A stretch of 44,838 nucleotides of DNA from Ilumatobacteraceae bacterium (GCA_024644465.1 JAHEKY010000015.1:1-44838), one strand, 5' to 3'; shown: positions 31,203-41,332, counted from the stretch's first letter. Notes: generated from the letters alone by a model not told the origin. Numbers and translations: made by a program.

Positions 31203-32696
31203 TCAGCCGAATGAGCCGCCCTGACCCTCGAAGTCGAGGAAGTCACCACGTGGCTCGAACACCAATGAACCGTCGTCGTTGACGACGACCTCCTGCAGCT
31301 GGGCGCCCTCGGTCCAGTAGGCGTCGTTGACGCCGTCCAGCTTGAGGGTGCCACCGAGCAGCGAGTCGTTCGTCAGGTCGGCGTTCCACACGGCGGCCAT
31401 CAGGTTGACCCGGTTCAGACCACCGGGCAGCTCGGAAGCGGCACGGATGACGTCGACGAGGAACTCGCCGTACAGGATGCCCGTCGAGAACGAGCCGTCG
31501 GCGCAGGTGACGCCGCCGTACTCGTCGAGGATGCGCTCGATCTCGATGATCTTCGGGTCGTCGGCCCACACCGGGTCACCACAGACCTTGTTCGAGTTCG
31601 CCATGTACGGGCCGGCACCGGCGTCGCTGAGGGTCTTCGCCTGGTCCTTGACCGGCTCGAAGAACGACGCCAGGTTGTTGCACGTGTACGACATGTACGT
31701 CCGTGGGCGCCAGTCACGGGCGGCGAGGTCGGCCGTGGTCTGCGAGCAGAACTTCGACGTCGTCCCTGCGATCAACACCTGCGCCTCGGTCGCGGCGAGC
31801 GTCGTCATCTCGTTGGTGACGTCGGCCCCGGCCGGATCGTGCAACTGTTCGGACACGACATCGACACCGGCGCACGCGTCAGACTCGTTGAGTGTCTGCT
31901 GATACGTCTTGCCGAAGTCGTTGTTCATGATCAGCGCGGCGACGGTCGCCCCCTCACCGAACTCCTCGACGATCGCCGTGCACCAGATCTCCGTCTCGGT
32001 GACGTAGTTCAAGATGTTGCCGACAGTCCACGGGAAGTTCGCCGGGTCACCCCAGAACGGGAAGCCCGACGAGTTGAACAGCTGCGGGACACACGCCTCA
32101 TCGGTGATCGGCCGGATCGCGAGGTTGATCGGCGTACCGATCACGTGACCGAACGCGAAGATGTCGTCGGAGTCGATCATTTCCTCGACGTTGGCGACGG
32201 CACGACCGGCTTCGTAGCCGTCGTCCTTCGCGATCAGCACGAGCTCCTTGCCGTCGATCGGGTCCGTGTCGTTGATGAAGTCGAAGTACATCTGCATGCC
32301 TTCGCCGATCGCCCCGAACGCGGCGAGCGCGCCCGACTGCGGCAGCGTCTGGCCGAGGCGGATCTCGTCGCCGTCGACGCCCTGGGTTGCGCTCCAGTCG
32401 TCCGGGCAGTCACCGAGGCTGAGTGTCGTGCCGGCCGCGACCTCGACGTCACCCTCGAGCGGAAGCGCGTCACCGCCGCCGTCCGGTGGGTCGGTCTCCG
32501 CCGGTGCATCGGTTTCGGTCGGCGCATCGGTCTCGGCCGGCGCATCGGTTTCCGTCGGCGCATCGGTTTCCGTCGGCGCATCGGTTTCCGTCGGCGCGTC
32601 GGTTGCCGCCGGCGTGTCGTCGTCGCTGCCACATGCCGCGAAGATCAGGCCGGCGGCCATCACTGCGGCGATGGACCGTTTCATTGGTGATCGCAT
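31203..32696 (-). CDS. livK: Branched-chain amino acid-type ABC substrate-binding lipoprotein
   Basis: 497 residues. A lipoprotein signal has the lipobox ending FAAC near residue 22. Next is an acidic Thr/Asp/Ala/Pro/Glu linker of TDAPTE repeats (32-69). The periplasmic-binding protein type 1 domain follows, with IRLGQTLPQSGALAAFG, NDFGKTY and YGEFLVDVIRAA. It delivers a ligand, classically Leu/Ile/Val but often other compounds in this family, to the permease encoded upstream. ATG 32696 is set by GGGGAG about 6 nt upstream. A 125-bp gap with a hairpin separates it from livM. Confidence 0.9.
   Translation of the reverse strand: MRSPMKRSIAAVMAAGLIFAACGSDDDTPAATDAPTETDAPTETDAPTETDAPAETDAPTETDAPAETDPPDGGGDALPLEGDVEVAAGTTLSLGDCPDDWSATQGVDGDEIRLGQTLPQSGALAAFGAIGEGMQMYFDFINDTDPIDGKELVLIAKDDGYEAGRAVANVEEMIDSDDIFAFGHVIGTPINLAIRPITDEACVPQLFNSSGFPFWGDPANFPWTVGNILNYVTETEIWCTAIVEEFGEGATVAALIMNNDFGKTYQQTLNESDACAGVDVVSEQLHDPAGADVTNEMTTLAATEAQVLIAGTTSKFCSQTTADLAARDWRPRTYMSYTCNNLASFFEPVKDQAKTLSDAGAGPYMANSNKVCGDPVWADDPKIIEIERILDEYGGVTCADGSFSTGILYGEFLVDVIRAASELPGGLNRVNLMAAVWNADLTNDSLLGGTLKLDGVNDAYWTEGAQLQEVVVNDDGSLVFEPRGDFLDFEGQGGSFG
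32490..32603. repeat. 18-nt tandem repeat encoding TDAPTE units
   Basis: Six imperfect hexapeptide units (TDAPTE or TDAPAE) plus a TD remnant, in the linker of the binding protein. The 18-bp unit resembles GCATCGGTTTCCGTCGGC on the plus strand. Copy number may vary between strains. Confidence 0.9.
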
Positions 32697-32800
32697 GTTC
32701 TCCCCTGTTGGTTTGGTGGTGCTGGATGTTCAGCTCGGTTGCGGTGGACGTCGGCGGTCCGGAAGGGCACGGTCGACGTGTCACCGGGTTCTGTTTTCAA

Positions 32801-32825
32801 CTGACGGGCGTCGGACGTCCGTCAG
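32801..32825. terminator. Inverted repeat overlapping the livM stop
   Basis: CTGACGG (32801-32807) and CCGTCAG (32819-32825) with an 11-bp loop. It sits at the junction of livM and livK and could protect or attenuate the transcript. No T-run. Confidence 0.4.
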
Positions 32826-34060
32826 TCGTTCACGCTTGCGGCATCGACCGTAGCCGAGTCGGCGAGCGCGTTCGTGGTCGGGTCGCCGGTGGTCAGCAAC
32901 GGCGGTCGGGCCGGATTCACGCGGACGAAGCGGGCCCGCAGCCGACGAACACCGGCGACGATGCCGCCTGGCAGGACGAACGTCAACACGATCAACATCA
33001 GACCGAGGATCAGCCCGCCGGTCGGGCCCTGCAGCCACCGTTCGGGCACGCCCGGAAAGTTCTGCGTCGACGAGGCCCAGTCCGGAACGAACGCGATGAC
33101 GAGGCCGCCGATCACGGCGCCGGACAAGGTGCCGACGCCGCCGACCACCAGCCCGACGATGAACAAGATCGACAGCAACTGGGTGAAGTCGCCGGGCGAC
33201 GCGATGCCCAACTCCGCAACGTAGACCATGCCGCCGACGCCGCCGAGTGCCGAGGCGACGCCGAACGACATCGTCTTGTGATAGGCGAGCCCGATGCCGT
33301 TGACCGCGGCGCTCGTCTCGTTGTCGCGGACGGCCCGGATCGCACGGCCGGGGCGGCTCTTGATCAGGTTGCCGACCATCTTGAAGCACACGACGGCGAC
33401 GATCGTCATGATGAAGAAGGTCCAGACGCGCTGCTCTTCCCGACTGGACAGACCGTCGCCGTCTCCGAAGTACGACCCGACGAGCGGCAACTTGTGGAGC
33501 GCGTCGACGATGCCGTCGAGGGGCAGCCAACCCGGCGGCACGAGATCGGAGTCGGTCTGCTTGCCGGCTGCGCCCGCGGTGTACGGCTCGAGCTTGTCGA
33601 GCAGAATCAGCGACGGCAGGATCGCGGCCAGACCGAGCGTGACGAGCGCGAGGTACAGGCCCTTGATCCGCAACGCCGGGATGCCGAACGCCATCCCGAA
33701 GATGAAGCACGTCGGGATGATCACCACGAGCGTCAGCAGCCACGGCCAGTTGTGATCCGAGACGAGCCATGCCGACAGGTAGGCCCCGACACCGAAGAAG
33801 AACCCCTGCCCGAGGGACAGTTGGCCGGTGAACCCGGCGACGACCTGGAGGCCGAGAATCGCGATGATGAACGAGATCGCCTTGGTGACGCGGGTGATGC
33901 TGACCTTGTAGTCGTTGTCGAACAACGTGATCGAACCGGTGTCGTTGTAGGCGAACGCGACGACCAGGACGAGCAGCAGCAGGATGCCGTACCCGATCAG
34001 CTTGTACGTCCGGTACTGGGGCGTTCCTTCGGTGAATTGAAATCGTGGTGCAGTTGCCAT
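32822..34060 (-). CDS. livM: Branched-chain amino acid ABC permease (LivM-like)
   Basis: 412 residues, several membrane segments, typical of the longer LivM-type subunit. Key segments are GLQVVAGFTGQLSLGQGFFFG and GRAIRAVRDNETSAAVNGIG, the EAA-like coupling loop, then MVYVAELGIASPGDF and IVGLVVGGVGTLSGAVIGG. It forms the channel with LivH. A loop near 180-210 (AAGKQTDSDLV onward) is an insertion. ATG 34060 follows the livH stop by 9 bp. Confidence 0.93.
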   Translation of the reverse strand: MATAPRFQFTEGTPQYRTYKLIGYGILLLLVLVVAFAYNDTGSITLFDNDYKVSITRVTKAISFIIAILGLQVVAGFTGQLSLGQGFFFGVGAYLSAWLVSDHNWPWLLTLVVIIPTCFIFGMAFGIPALRIKGLYLALVTLGLAAILPSLILLDKLEPYTAGAAGKQTDSDLVPPGWLPLDGIVDALHKLPLVGSYFGDGDGLSSREEQRVWTFFIMTIVAVVCFKMVGNLIKSRPGRAIRAVRDNETSAAVNGIGLAYHKTMSFGVASALGGVGGMVYVAELGIASPGDFTQLLSILFIVGLVVGGVGTLSGAVIGGLVIAFVPDWASSTQNFPGVPERWLQGPTGGLILGLMLIVLTFVLPGGIVAGVRRLRARFVRVNPARPPLLTTGDPTTNALADSATVDAASVND

Positions 34061-34069
34061 GTCGTCCCC

Positions 34070-34960
34070 CTAGACCCGCTCCACCGCTGGCGTGCCGAAC
34101 AGGCCGGAGGGCTTGAAGAGCAGTACCAGCATCAACACGACGACCGCGGCGAGCAGGCTGAGCTCGCTCGGCACACCGACATATGGAACCACGATGCTCT
34201 GCACGAGGCCGATGGCGAGGCCACCGACGATGGCGCCGCCCAGGCTGTCGAGGCCGCCGAGTGCCGCCGCCGACACCGCGAAGATCAGCCCGGTGATCAT
34301 CACGTTCGGTTCGATCTGGCGCACCGGCGTCGCTACGAACACGGCCACCGCGAGCGTGCCGACGGCCGCGGCGATGGCCCACCCGAACTGCAGCGTCGGC
34401 CCGACCTTGATGCCGACCAGCTCGCTCGACTCGAGGTTCGACGACACTGCCCGGAACGCGAGGCCGATCTTCGTCTTGTTCAGCAGCAGTGTCAGGGCTC
34501 CGGCAACGACGAGGACGGTGAGCAGCGTGAAGATCGTGTACCACGAGAGGTTCGCACCGCCGATCGACGCCGCGTTGCCCGACGGGAACAGCTCGGGGAA
34601 GGCGCGGGGGTCGAACCGCCACACGATGCCGGCGACCGCGTTGATCGCAAGGAACAGGCCGAGCGTGATGATCACGAGCGGCAGGTGATCGGCGGGGTCG
34701 AACGGGCGGATCAGCGTCCGCTCGATGCCGGCCGCCAGCAGCGCGCTGATCACCATCGCGAGCACCACTGCGCCCCACATCGGCACGCCGCGCTCGGTGG
34801 CGAGCACGTAGGCGATGAACCCGCCGAACATCGCGAACTCACCCTGTGCGAAGTTGATCAGCGTCGTCGCCTTGAAGATCATCACCAGCGCCATCGCGAT
34901 CAGCGCGTACGTCGCGCCGTTCGAGAGGCCGTCGAAGATGCGGTTGATGAAGAGTTCCAT
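34070..34960 (-). CDS. livH: Branched-chain amino acid ABC permease (LivH-like)
   Basis: 296 residues, about eight membrane segments. The N-terminal NRIFDGLSNGATYALIAM and NFAQGEFAMFGGFIAY are the LivH signatures. KIGLAFRAVSSNLESSEL is the coupling loop that contacts the ATPases. It pairs with LivM in the membrane. The gene starts 5 bp after the livF stop, within one operon livG-livF-livH-livM-livK. Confidence 0.95.
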   Translation of the reverse strand: MELFINRIFDGLSNGATYALIAMALVMIFKATTLINFAQGEFAMFGGFIAYVLATERGVPMWGAVVLAMVISALLAAGIERTLIRPFDPADHLPLVIITLGLFLAINAVAGIVWRFDPRAFPELFPSGNAASIGGANLSWYTIFTLLTVLVVAGALTLLLNKTKIGLAFRAVSSNLESSELVGIKVGPTLQFGWAIAAAVGTLAVAVFVATPVRQIEPNVMITGLIFAVSAAALGGLDSLGGAIVGGLAIGLVQSIVVPYVGVPSELSLLAAVVVLMLVLLFKPSGLFGTPAVERV

Positions 34961-34965
34961 CGTCG

Positions 34966-35699
<734 letters not shown>

Positions 35700-35703
<4 letters not shown>

Positions 35704-36464
35704 GACGCCGGCACCCCGAGGTAGGCCTCGACCACGGCGGGGTTCTCCTGCACTTCGACAGGGAGCCCTTCCGCGATCTTGCGTCCGAAGTCGAGCACGA
35801 CGACGTTCTCGGAGATGCCCATCACCAGACCCATGTGGTGTTCGACGAGCAGGATCGTGAGGTCGTAGCGGTCGCGGATCCCGGTGATCACCTCCGACAG
35901 CAGGTCGACCTCGGAGTGCGTCAAGCCGGTGGCCGGCTCGTCGAGCATCAGCAGCTTCGGCCTCCCGATCAGGCAGCGGGCCAGTTCGATGCGCTTGAGC
36001 GTGCCGTACGGCAGCCCGGCGCACTGGTTGAAGGCGACGTGCTCCAAGCCGAGATCGTGGAGGATGCTGAACGCCTCGGTGGCGAGCTGCTTCTCTTCCT
36101 TCTTGCGGCCGATGTTGAGCATCGCCGTGCCGAAGTTCTCCTTGCTGCGGACGTGCGCGCCGGCCATCACGTTCTCGATCACGCTCATCCGGGGCCAGAG
36201 GGCGAGGTTCTGGAACGTGCGGAAGATGCCCGCCTTGGCGATCTGGTGCGGCGGCGTCTTCAGGAGATTGCGTCCGGAGAAGTTCAACGTGCCGTGCGTC
36301 GGGTCGTAGATCCGGCTGATGACGTTGAACATCGTCGTCTTGCCCGCTCCGTTCGGACCGATCAGCCCGCAGATCTGACCCTCTTCGATGTCGAACGTCA
36401 GGCCGCTGAGGGCGACGATGCCGCCGAATCTGACCTCGATGTCGTTCACTTCCAGTAATGCCAT
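35700..36464 (-). CDS. livG: Branched-chain amino acid ABC ATPase (LivG-like)
   Basis: 254 residues. Walker A is GPNGAGKTT, the family loop FRTFQNLALWP, and Walker B LLMLDEPATGLTHSE. The H-loop is LLVEHHMGLVM, with the extra His typical of LivG. In place of the standard signature it has GLPYGTLKRIELARCL, as usual in this subfamily. It is the first gene of the operon. ATG 36464 is chosen because the ATPase domain begins right after it. A TGCTACGTT extended -10 lies at 36501-36509. Confidence 0.95.
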
Positions 36465-36500
36465 CGCACTCGACCCCTTACCGCTCGGTGGCTGCTGGGG

Positions 36501-36509
36501 AACGTAGCA
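36501..36509 (-). promoter_or_regulatory. Extended -10 candidate of the liv operon
   Basis: TGCTACGTT on the minus strand, 36 nt before the livG ATG, fits the TGNTANNNT form. It would give a short leader. Confidence 0.4.
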
Positions 36510-36643
36510 CGATGTGACGCGCGTCATTCAGTCGAACTCACAGCCGGCCCAGGCCTCACTCGGCCCGAGCGGGCGACGCGGCTCGAAGGTGAGAACCACG
36601 TAATTCCGAACCGGCCCGATGTCGGCGGGGACGCGACGCTGCC

Positions 36644-36649
36644 TAGAGT
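36644..36649 (+). promoter_or_regulatory. -10 box, leaderless type (metallopeptidase gene)
   Basis: TAGAGT, 7 nt before GTG 36657. Confidence 0.5.
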
Positions 36650-36656
36650 CGACCTC

Positions 36657-38231
36657 GTGCATCTGTCGAAGCGCAGTGCGATCATCGTCGCGGCATCGCT
36701 GAGCCTCGCTGCCTGCGGCGCCGACGTACTCGTCACCGCCGAGCGGTCCGACCTCGACGAGTCGGCCACGACGGCCGTGCCGTTCGAACCGAACCCGGGC
36801 TCCGGTTCGACGATCGACCCCACCGACCCAACGGACCCGACGGCGTCCACCGACCCGAGCACCCCCCCGCCGGCGTCGACCGACCCGGAACCGTCGACGA
36901 CACCGGCACCGACGACACCACGCGTCATCGACGCGAGTGCGATCAATTTCGGCCCGGCCAAGCCGCCCCAGCCCTACGACGACTTCCTGCTCGCCACGAT
37001 CACCGACCTCGACGTGTGGTGGAGCGAGCTCTACCCGGAGATCTACGGCGAGCCCTGGACGCCGCTGCAGGGAGACGTCTACGCCGCGTACCCCGACCGG
37101 CCCGACGACCTTCCCGGCTGCGGTTCGCCGCGGACGCGATACCGGGACGTGCAGGAGTTCGTCGCGTTCTACTGCGGGATGGGCGACTTCATCGTCTACG
37201 ACGACGGGTCCGACGGCCTGCTCGCCGACCTCGCCGACAACTTCGGTGCCGGCACGATCGGGATCGTGCTCGCGCACGAGTTCGGGCACGCGATCCAGCA
37301 ACGCTCGGGGGTCCTCGACCGCCAGCTCCCGACCGTCACGTCCGAGCAGCAGGCGGACTGCTTCGCCGGTGCCTGGGCGGCGCGCGCCGCGCGGGGCGAG
37401 GGCGGGCTGACGTTCAGCGACGCCGATGTCCGGTCCGGCCTGATCGCGATGCTCGAGGTCCGCGACCCGGTGGGCATCGACCAGTTCACGCCGGGTGGGC
37501 ACGGCTCGGGCTTCGACCGGGTCGGCGCCTTCCAGGTCGGGTTCCGCGCCGGCCCGCAGCGGTGCAGCGAGTTGATCTCCGACCCACTGCCACTGATGCC
37601 GAACCAGTTCAACGACTCGACGGACTTCGCCAACGAGGGCAACGCCCCGTTCGGCTACGGCGAGAGCGAGTTGCTCGGATTCCTCGTCCCCGACCTCAAC
37701 CTGTTCTGGGGCGTCGACGCCGCGATCACCGGCTTCACACCGCTGACGCTCGTGCCGGTGCAGACGATCGCCGACGTCGAGTGTGCCGATCTCGAGCCCG
37801 GGTTCGACAACGGCGTGGCGCTCTGCCCGTCGACCGACACCGTGTACCTCAACGAGCCGGTCGCGCTCGACCTGTACGGCCAAGCGACCTTCGGCGACTT
37901 CTCGATCGGGTATCTCATCGGCACCGCATGGGCCGAGGACGTGCAGTCGGCGCTCGGGTCCGGCCTCGACGGCGAAGCGCGACAGTTGGCGAACGACTGC
38001 CTCACCGGGGCATGGGTCCGTACCGTGATCCCCGTCGACTTCCGCCTCCCCGAGCCGCGCGACCCCGACCGCACCGCCGTCGTCTCACCCGGCGATCTCG
38101 ACGAGGCGGTACGCACCGCGATCCTGATCGGTGATCTCGGCGCCGATGACGACGTGCTGGGCAGCCCGTTCGAGAAGATCGACGCGTTCCGACGTGGTGT
38201 GATCGGCGGCCTGGACGCCTGCGCCGTCTGA
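36657..38231 (+). CDS. Neutral zinc metallopeptidase lipoprotein (YpfJ-like)
   Basis: 524 residues. A lipoprotein signal (SAIIVAASLSLAAC) is followed by a Thr/Pro/Ser/Asp linker to about 95. The peptidase domain carries the zinc motif HEFGH with H207, E208 and H211, then SEQQADCFAGAWAA as the likely third-ligand region. The C-terminal part (about 320-520) continues with acidic strands. The family (ypfJ-like neutral zinc peptidase) has no well-defined substrate; anchoring outside the cell is predicted. GTG 36657 is supported by TAGAGT 7 nt upstream. It diverges from the liv operon across 192 bp. Confidence 0.88.
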   Translation: MHLSKRSAIIVAASLSLAACGADVLVTAERSDLDESATTAVPFEPNPGSGSTIDPTDPTDPTASTDPSTPPPASTDPEPSTTPAPTTPRVIDASAINFGPAKPPQPYDDFLLATITDLDVWWSELYPEIYGEPWTPLQGDVYAAYPDRPDDLPGCGSPRTRYRDVQEFVAFYCGMGDFIVYDDGSDGLLADLADNFGAGTIGIVLAHEFGHAIQQRSGVLDRQLPTVTSEQQADCFAGAWAARAARGEGGLTFSDADVRSGLIAMLEVRDPVGIDQFTPGGHGSGFDRVGAFQVGFRAGPQRCSELISDPLPLMPNQFNDSTDFANEGNAPFGYGESELLGFLVPDLNLFWGVDAAITGFTPLTLVPVQTIADVECADLEPGFDNGVALCPSTDTVYLNEPVALDLYGQATFGDFSIGYLIGTAWAEDVQSALGSGLDGEARQLANDCLTGAWVRTVIPVDFRLPEPRDPDRTAVVSPGDLDEAVRTAILIGDLGADDDVLGSPFEKIDAFRRGVIGGLDACAV

Positions 38232-38265
38232 GCGATCGCAGCCCGATCCGCGCGTCATGATTGGC

Positions 38266-39204
38266 TCAGCGGTGACGCCGCAACCAGTCGTCGACCAACG
38301 CCGCCAGCTCGACCGGGCGGTCGCCCTGCACGCTGTGGCCGGCACCGTCGACGACGTGCACCTCGACAGCGGGGCGGCGGCGGCGCGCTTCGGCGACGTC
38401 GGCGGCGTCGACGACCGGTGAGAGCGAGCCCCGGACGAGCATCAGCGGGCAGCTGACGGCGCCGAAGTCGTCCCACATCGGGTTCGGTGCGTCGTCGTCG
38501 TGGATGATGGCGGCGTCGGGCATCGCCGTCGAGCCACGGTCGTCGCCGGATCGGTCGGTACGGTCGTAGTTCCACTGCCACGAGCCGTCCGCGACCTGGT
38601 GTGCGTTGTGCAGGATGCCGCGGCGCAGCGACGACACGCTGCGGGTCGGGTTGTACGCGATCGTGCGTTCGAGCAGGTCGTCGAAGCTCGGAAACGACTG
38701 CGGCCCGTCGACGAAGTCGAGAATCGCCTTCGTCTTGGCACGGTTGACCCCCGGCGTGATGTCGACCATCACGAGCGATCTCACGAGCTGCGGGTGTCGC
38801 CGCGCCAACATCATCGCGGTCAGCCCGCCGAGGGACATCCCGACGACGGCCACGCCGGCGGGTCCGTGTTCGACGACGGCCCGCGCGACGTCGTCGGCGA
38901 GATTCGGCGGCGTGTAGGCGCCGTCGGTCCGCCAATCCGAATGGCCGTGACCGGGCAGGTCGACCGCAAGGGCCGGGCGCCCCAGGGCGAGTGCGACCGT
39001 GTCCCAGGTGTGCGCGTTCTGCGCCCCGCCGTGGACGAAGACGACCTCGGGCGGACCGGTGCCCCACACCAGCGCGCTCACCGATCGATCGTCGGCGGCA
39101 GGCGATTCGACACGCCGGACGGCGGGGACCTCGACATCGAGATCGAACTCCGCGATGTTCTCGTGGAACAGCCCGAACTCGTCGTATTCGACCCGCTCGA
39201 CCAC
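38266..39204 (-). CDS. Alpha/beta hydrolase
   Basis: 312 residues. The oxyanion strand is VVFVHGGAQNAHTWD, the nucleophile elbow GMSLGGLTAM with the catalytic Ser, and the catalytic His lies in VVDGAGHSVQGDRP near the end. The fold is that of esterases, epoxide hydrolases and ring-cleavage hydrolases, so no substrate can be named. The first 50 residues (VVERVEYDEFGLFHENIAEF) are an acidic extension. GTG 39204 lies 1 bp after the L,D-transpeptidase stop, so the pair is an operon. The convergent metallopeptidase gene ends 34 bp away. Confidence 0.87.
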   Translation of the reverse strand: MVERVEYDEFGLFHENIAEFDLDVEVPAVRRVESPAADDRSVSALVWGTGPPEVVFVHGGAQNAHTWDTVALALGRPALAVDLPGHGHSDWRTDGAYTPPNLADDVARAVVEHGPAGVAVVGMSLGGLTAMMLARRHPQLVRSLVMVDITPGVNRAKTKAILDFVDGPQSFPSFDDLLERTIAYNPTRSVSSLRRGILHNAHQVADGSWQWNYDRTDRSGDDRGSTAMPDAAIIHDDDAPNPMWDDFGAVSCPLMLVRGSLSPVVDAADVAEARRRRPAVEVHVVDGAGHSVQGDRPVELAALVDDWLRRHR

Positions 39205-39205
39205 G

Positions 39206-40393
39206 CTACGGCGCGGCGACCGTCGTGGTGGTGGTCGAGGTCGTCGTGGTCGTGGTCGTCGGCCGCGGTGCCGCGGTCGTCGTCGTCGCAGGCGTCGTTG
39301 TCGTGGGCCGCGGCGCAGCGGTCGTCGGCGGGGCCACCGTCGTGCTCGGCGCCACCGTGGTGGTCGTCGTCGACGTGGTCGTCGACGTCGTGGTCGTCGT
39401 CTCGTAGTTCGGGTCGAGCCAGTTGAACGTCGGCGGCGGCGAACCGTTCTCCTCCGGCTCCTTCTCGCCGTCCCACACGAAGACCTGATCACCGTTGGAC
39501 ATCAGGTCCTGCATGTCCTCCGACAGGTTCAGCGGGATGCGGATGCAGCCGTGCGACGCCCCCTGCAGCGGCACGTTGAGCGCACCGTGGATCGCGATGC
39601 CGTAGTTGAAGTACACCGGGTTCCACATGCCGCCGAGCGCGCTCTGGCGGATGCCCTCGACCTCGCGGTAGACCGTGAAGACGCCGCCAGGGGTGTTGGA
39701 GATACCGCACTCGCCGCGGACGAGCGGCTCGGTGCCGTCTCGGTTCCCGTACTCCCCTGGGCTGATCGTGACCTCCTCGCACCATTCCTCGCCGCTCCCG
39801 CTGGACATGTGGGTGATCATCATCGGCTTGTCGTCGTGGAAGATCGCCAGCACCTGTTCGGGGAGGTAGACCTCGGTGTGATTCGGTGTCGCGTTCGGGC
39901 GCCGCGGCTGGATCACGAACGGGTCCTGCATGTCCTCCCACATCTCGGGGGTGACCTTGCCGGTCGGAGCGTTGCTCGGCCGCTCGAGCACCAGTTTCTC
40001 GTACGCCCAGACCGCTTTGATCGTCTGGTCGCCGTAGATGCCGTCGGCCGGGCCGGGCACGAAGCCGAGCTCGGTCAGGCGCTCCTGGACGCGCTTCACG
40101 TCTTCGCCTGCGAGGCCGTTCGACAGTGTCCGGGACAGGGCCGTCTTGGTGACGGGCGCGGTCGTCTCGACCGTCGCGATCACGTCCGGGATCGAATCGG
40201 GGACGGCGAGCGTCGAAACCGCCAGATCGGTGGCGAACGCGGAATCGGCTGGTTCCCGGGCGTCGGACCCCCCGTTCCCACCGCCGCCGCCGAGCGCGAC
40301 GCCGGCGACGACAACCGTGCCCAGCAGGCCGGCAGCCGCGATTGCGGGCAGCCACCTGGCAGCTCGGTTCTGGGGGCGTCGAGGGTCGTTCAT
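39206..40393 (-). CDS. L,D-transpeptidase with peptidoglycan-binding domain and Thr-rich tail
   Basis: 395 residues. A membrane anchor at about 13-35 is followed by a peptidoglycan-binding repeat (about 92-150, GEDVKRVQERLTELGFVPG). The YkuD catalytic domain (about 175-310) has HGALNVPLQ and SHGCIR with C283. It forms 3-3 cross-links in peptidoglycan. The last 64 residues contain only Thr, Ser, Val, Ala, Pro and Arg, an unusual C-terminal tail for the family, perhaps a spacer in the wall. A TAGATT element at 40448-40453 (minus strand) is a -10 candidate about 55 nt upstream. Confidence 0.92.
   Translation of the reverse strand: MNDPRRPQNRAARWLPAIAAAGLLGTVVVAGVALGGGGGNGGSDAREPADSAFATDLAVSTLAVPDSIPDVIATVETTAPVTKTALSRTLSNGLAGEDVKRVQERLTELGFVPGPADGIYGDQTIKAVWAYEKLVLERPSNAPTGKVTPEMWEDMQDPFVIQPRRPNATPNHTEVYLPEQVLAIFHDDKPMMITHMSSGSGEEWCEEVTISPGEYGNRDGTEPLVRGECGISNTPGGVFTVYREVEGIRQSALGGMWNPVYFNYGIAIHGALNVPLQGASHGCIRIPLNLSEDMQDLMSNGDQVFVWDGEKEPEENGSPPPTFNWLDPNYETTTTTSTTTSTTTTTVAPSTTVAPPTTAAPRPTTTTPATTTTAAPRPTTTTTTTSTTTTTVAAP
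39209..39400. repeat. Low-complexity tract encoding the Thr-rich tail
   Basis: 192 bp, 64 codons, of GTC/GTG-rich plus-strand sequence that encode Thr-rich repeats such as TTTTPATTTTAAPRP. It resembles the phoD linker tract at 24144-24197. Probably prone to length change. Confidence 0.85.
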
Positions 40394-40550
40394 CAGGCGG
40401 AGTGGTCGGCGTGGTTCAGCGGGGGCGGGCGCAACGCAACTGCAAAGAATCTACCAACGAACATCAGCGGATCGACGTCAGCAACGACATCGAGACGACA
40501 GTTTCGGGATCGGTGAGAAGTGGCTGTCGCGAGGCCCGCGCGGCCGTCGT

Positions 40551-41318
40551 TCAGCGCCGGTCGACGACCGGCTCGATGCCGTCGAGATCGCCGCGCAACT
40601 CACGCATCTCGCGCAGGATTCCGAGGATCACGCCGGGAGAACTGAGCGTCGATTCCCCACGGGTCCGGGGGAAGTAGTCGACCCCGAACTGCAGCATCTC
40701 GTAGCCGAGCCTGGTCGCCCGGATGACGAGCTCCGCGTCGATGAACGAACCCTCGCTGCGCAGTTCGACGTGATCGAAGATCCGGGCGCGACACAGTTTG
40801 AACGCGAAGTTGATGTCGCGCGCCTTGACCCCGAACAGGCCGCGGATCAAGACGTTGTACCAGAACGTGTAGATCGTGCGGAGATAGCCCTCTCCGGTGC
40901 GATCGAAGCGGTACGCACTGACGATGTCGGCGTCGTAGTCGATCATCAGGCGGACGGCACGCGGCAGCTCCGCCATGTCGAACGGCAGATCGGCGTCGGT
41001 GTAGAGGATCAGGTCGCCCGACGCCGTCGCGAAGCCGGTCTTGATCGCCCCACCGAGCTTGCGATTGCGGGCGTGGTGCACGACACGGACGCGGGGGTCC
41101 TCCGCGGCGATCCGATCGGCGATCTGCGGTGTCGAGTCGGTCGACGCGTCGTCGACGATGATCAACTCGTAGTCCCCGATGTCACCGCGGTCCAGCAGCG
41201 TGCGGCACGCTCGCCGAGCCGCGTCGAGCGCGCGCTCGACGTACTCCTCCTCGTTCCACATCGGGTAGAAGATCGAGAGCTTCTCGAAGGTCGCACCGGT
41301 GGTGCCGTCCGCTGTCAC
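40551..41318 (-). CDS. Family 2 glycosyltransferase
   Basis: 255 residues. GT-A fold: KLSIFYPMWNEEEYV, then the DXD-like region LIIVDDASTDST and ILYTDADLPFD (TDAD). The C-terminal part, FAFKLCRARIF and SEGSFIDAELVIRA, resembles polyprenyl-phosphate mannose or glucose synthases. A soluble enzyme making a lipid-linked sugar is likely; the sugar is not clear. GTG 41318 is preferred over a GTG at 41339 because TACCCT lies exactly 8 nt before it, which would put the earlier start upstream of the transcript. Confidence 0.88.
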   Translation of the reverse strand: MTADGTTGATFEKLSIFYPMWNEEEYVERALDAARRACRTLLDRGDIGDYELIIVDDASTDSTPQIADRIAAEDPRVRVVHHARNRKLGGAIKTGFATASGDLILYTDADLPFDMAELPRAVRLMIDYDADIVSAYRFDRTGEGYLRTIYTFWYNVLIRGLFGVKARDINFAFKLCRARIFDHVELRSEGSFIDAELVIRATRLGYEMLQFGVDYFPRTRGESTLSSPGVILGILREMRELRGDLDGIEPVVDRR

Positions 41319-41326
41319 GCAGGTGG

Positions 41327-41332
41327 AGGGTA
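41327..41332 (-). promoter_or_regulatory. -10 box, leaderless type (glycosyltransferase)
   Basis: TACCCT on the minus strand, 8 nt before GTG 41318. Confidence 0.5.

Noticed and set aside
32490-32603. CRISPR-like repeat
   Set aside because: An 18-nt coding tandem repeat with no spacers, inside a lipoprotein linker.
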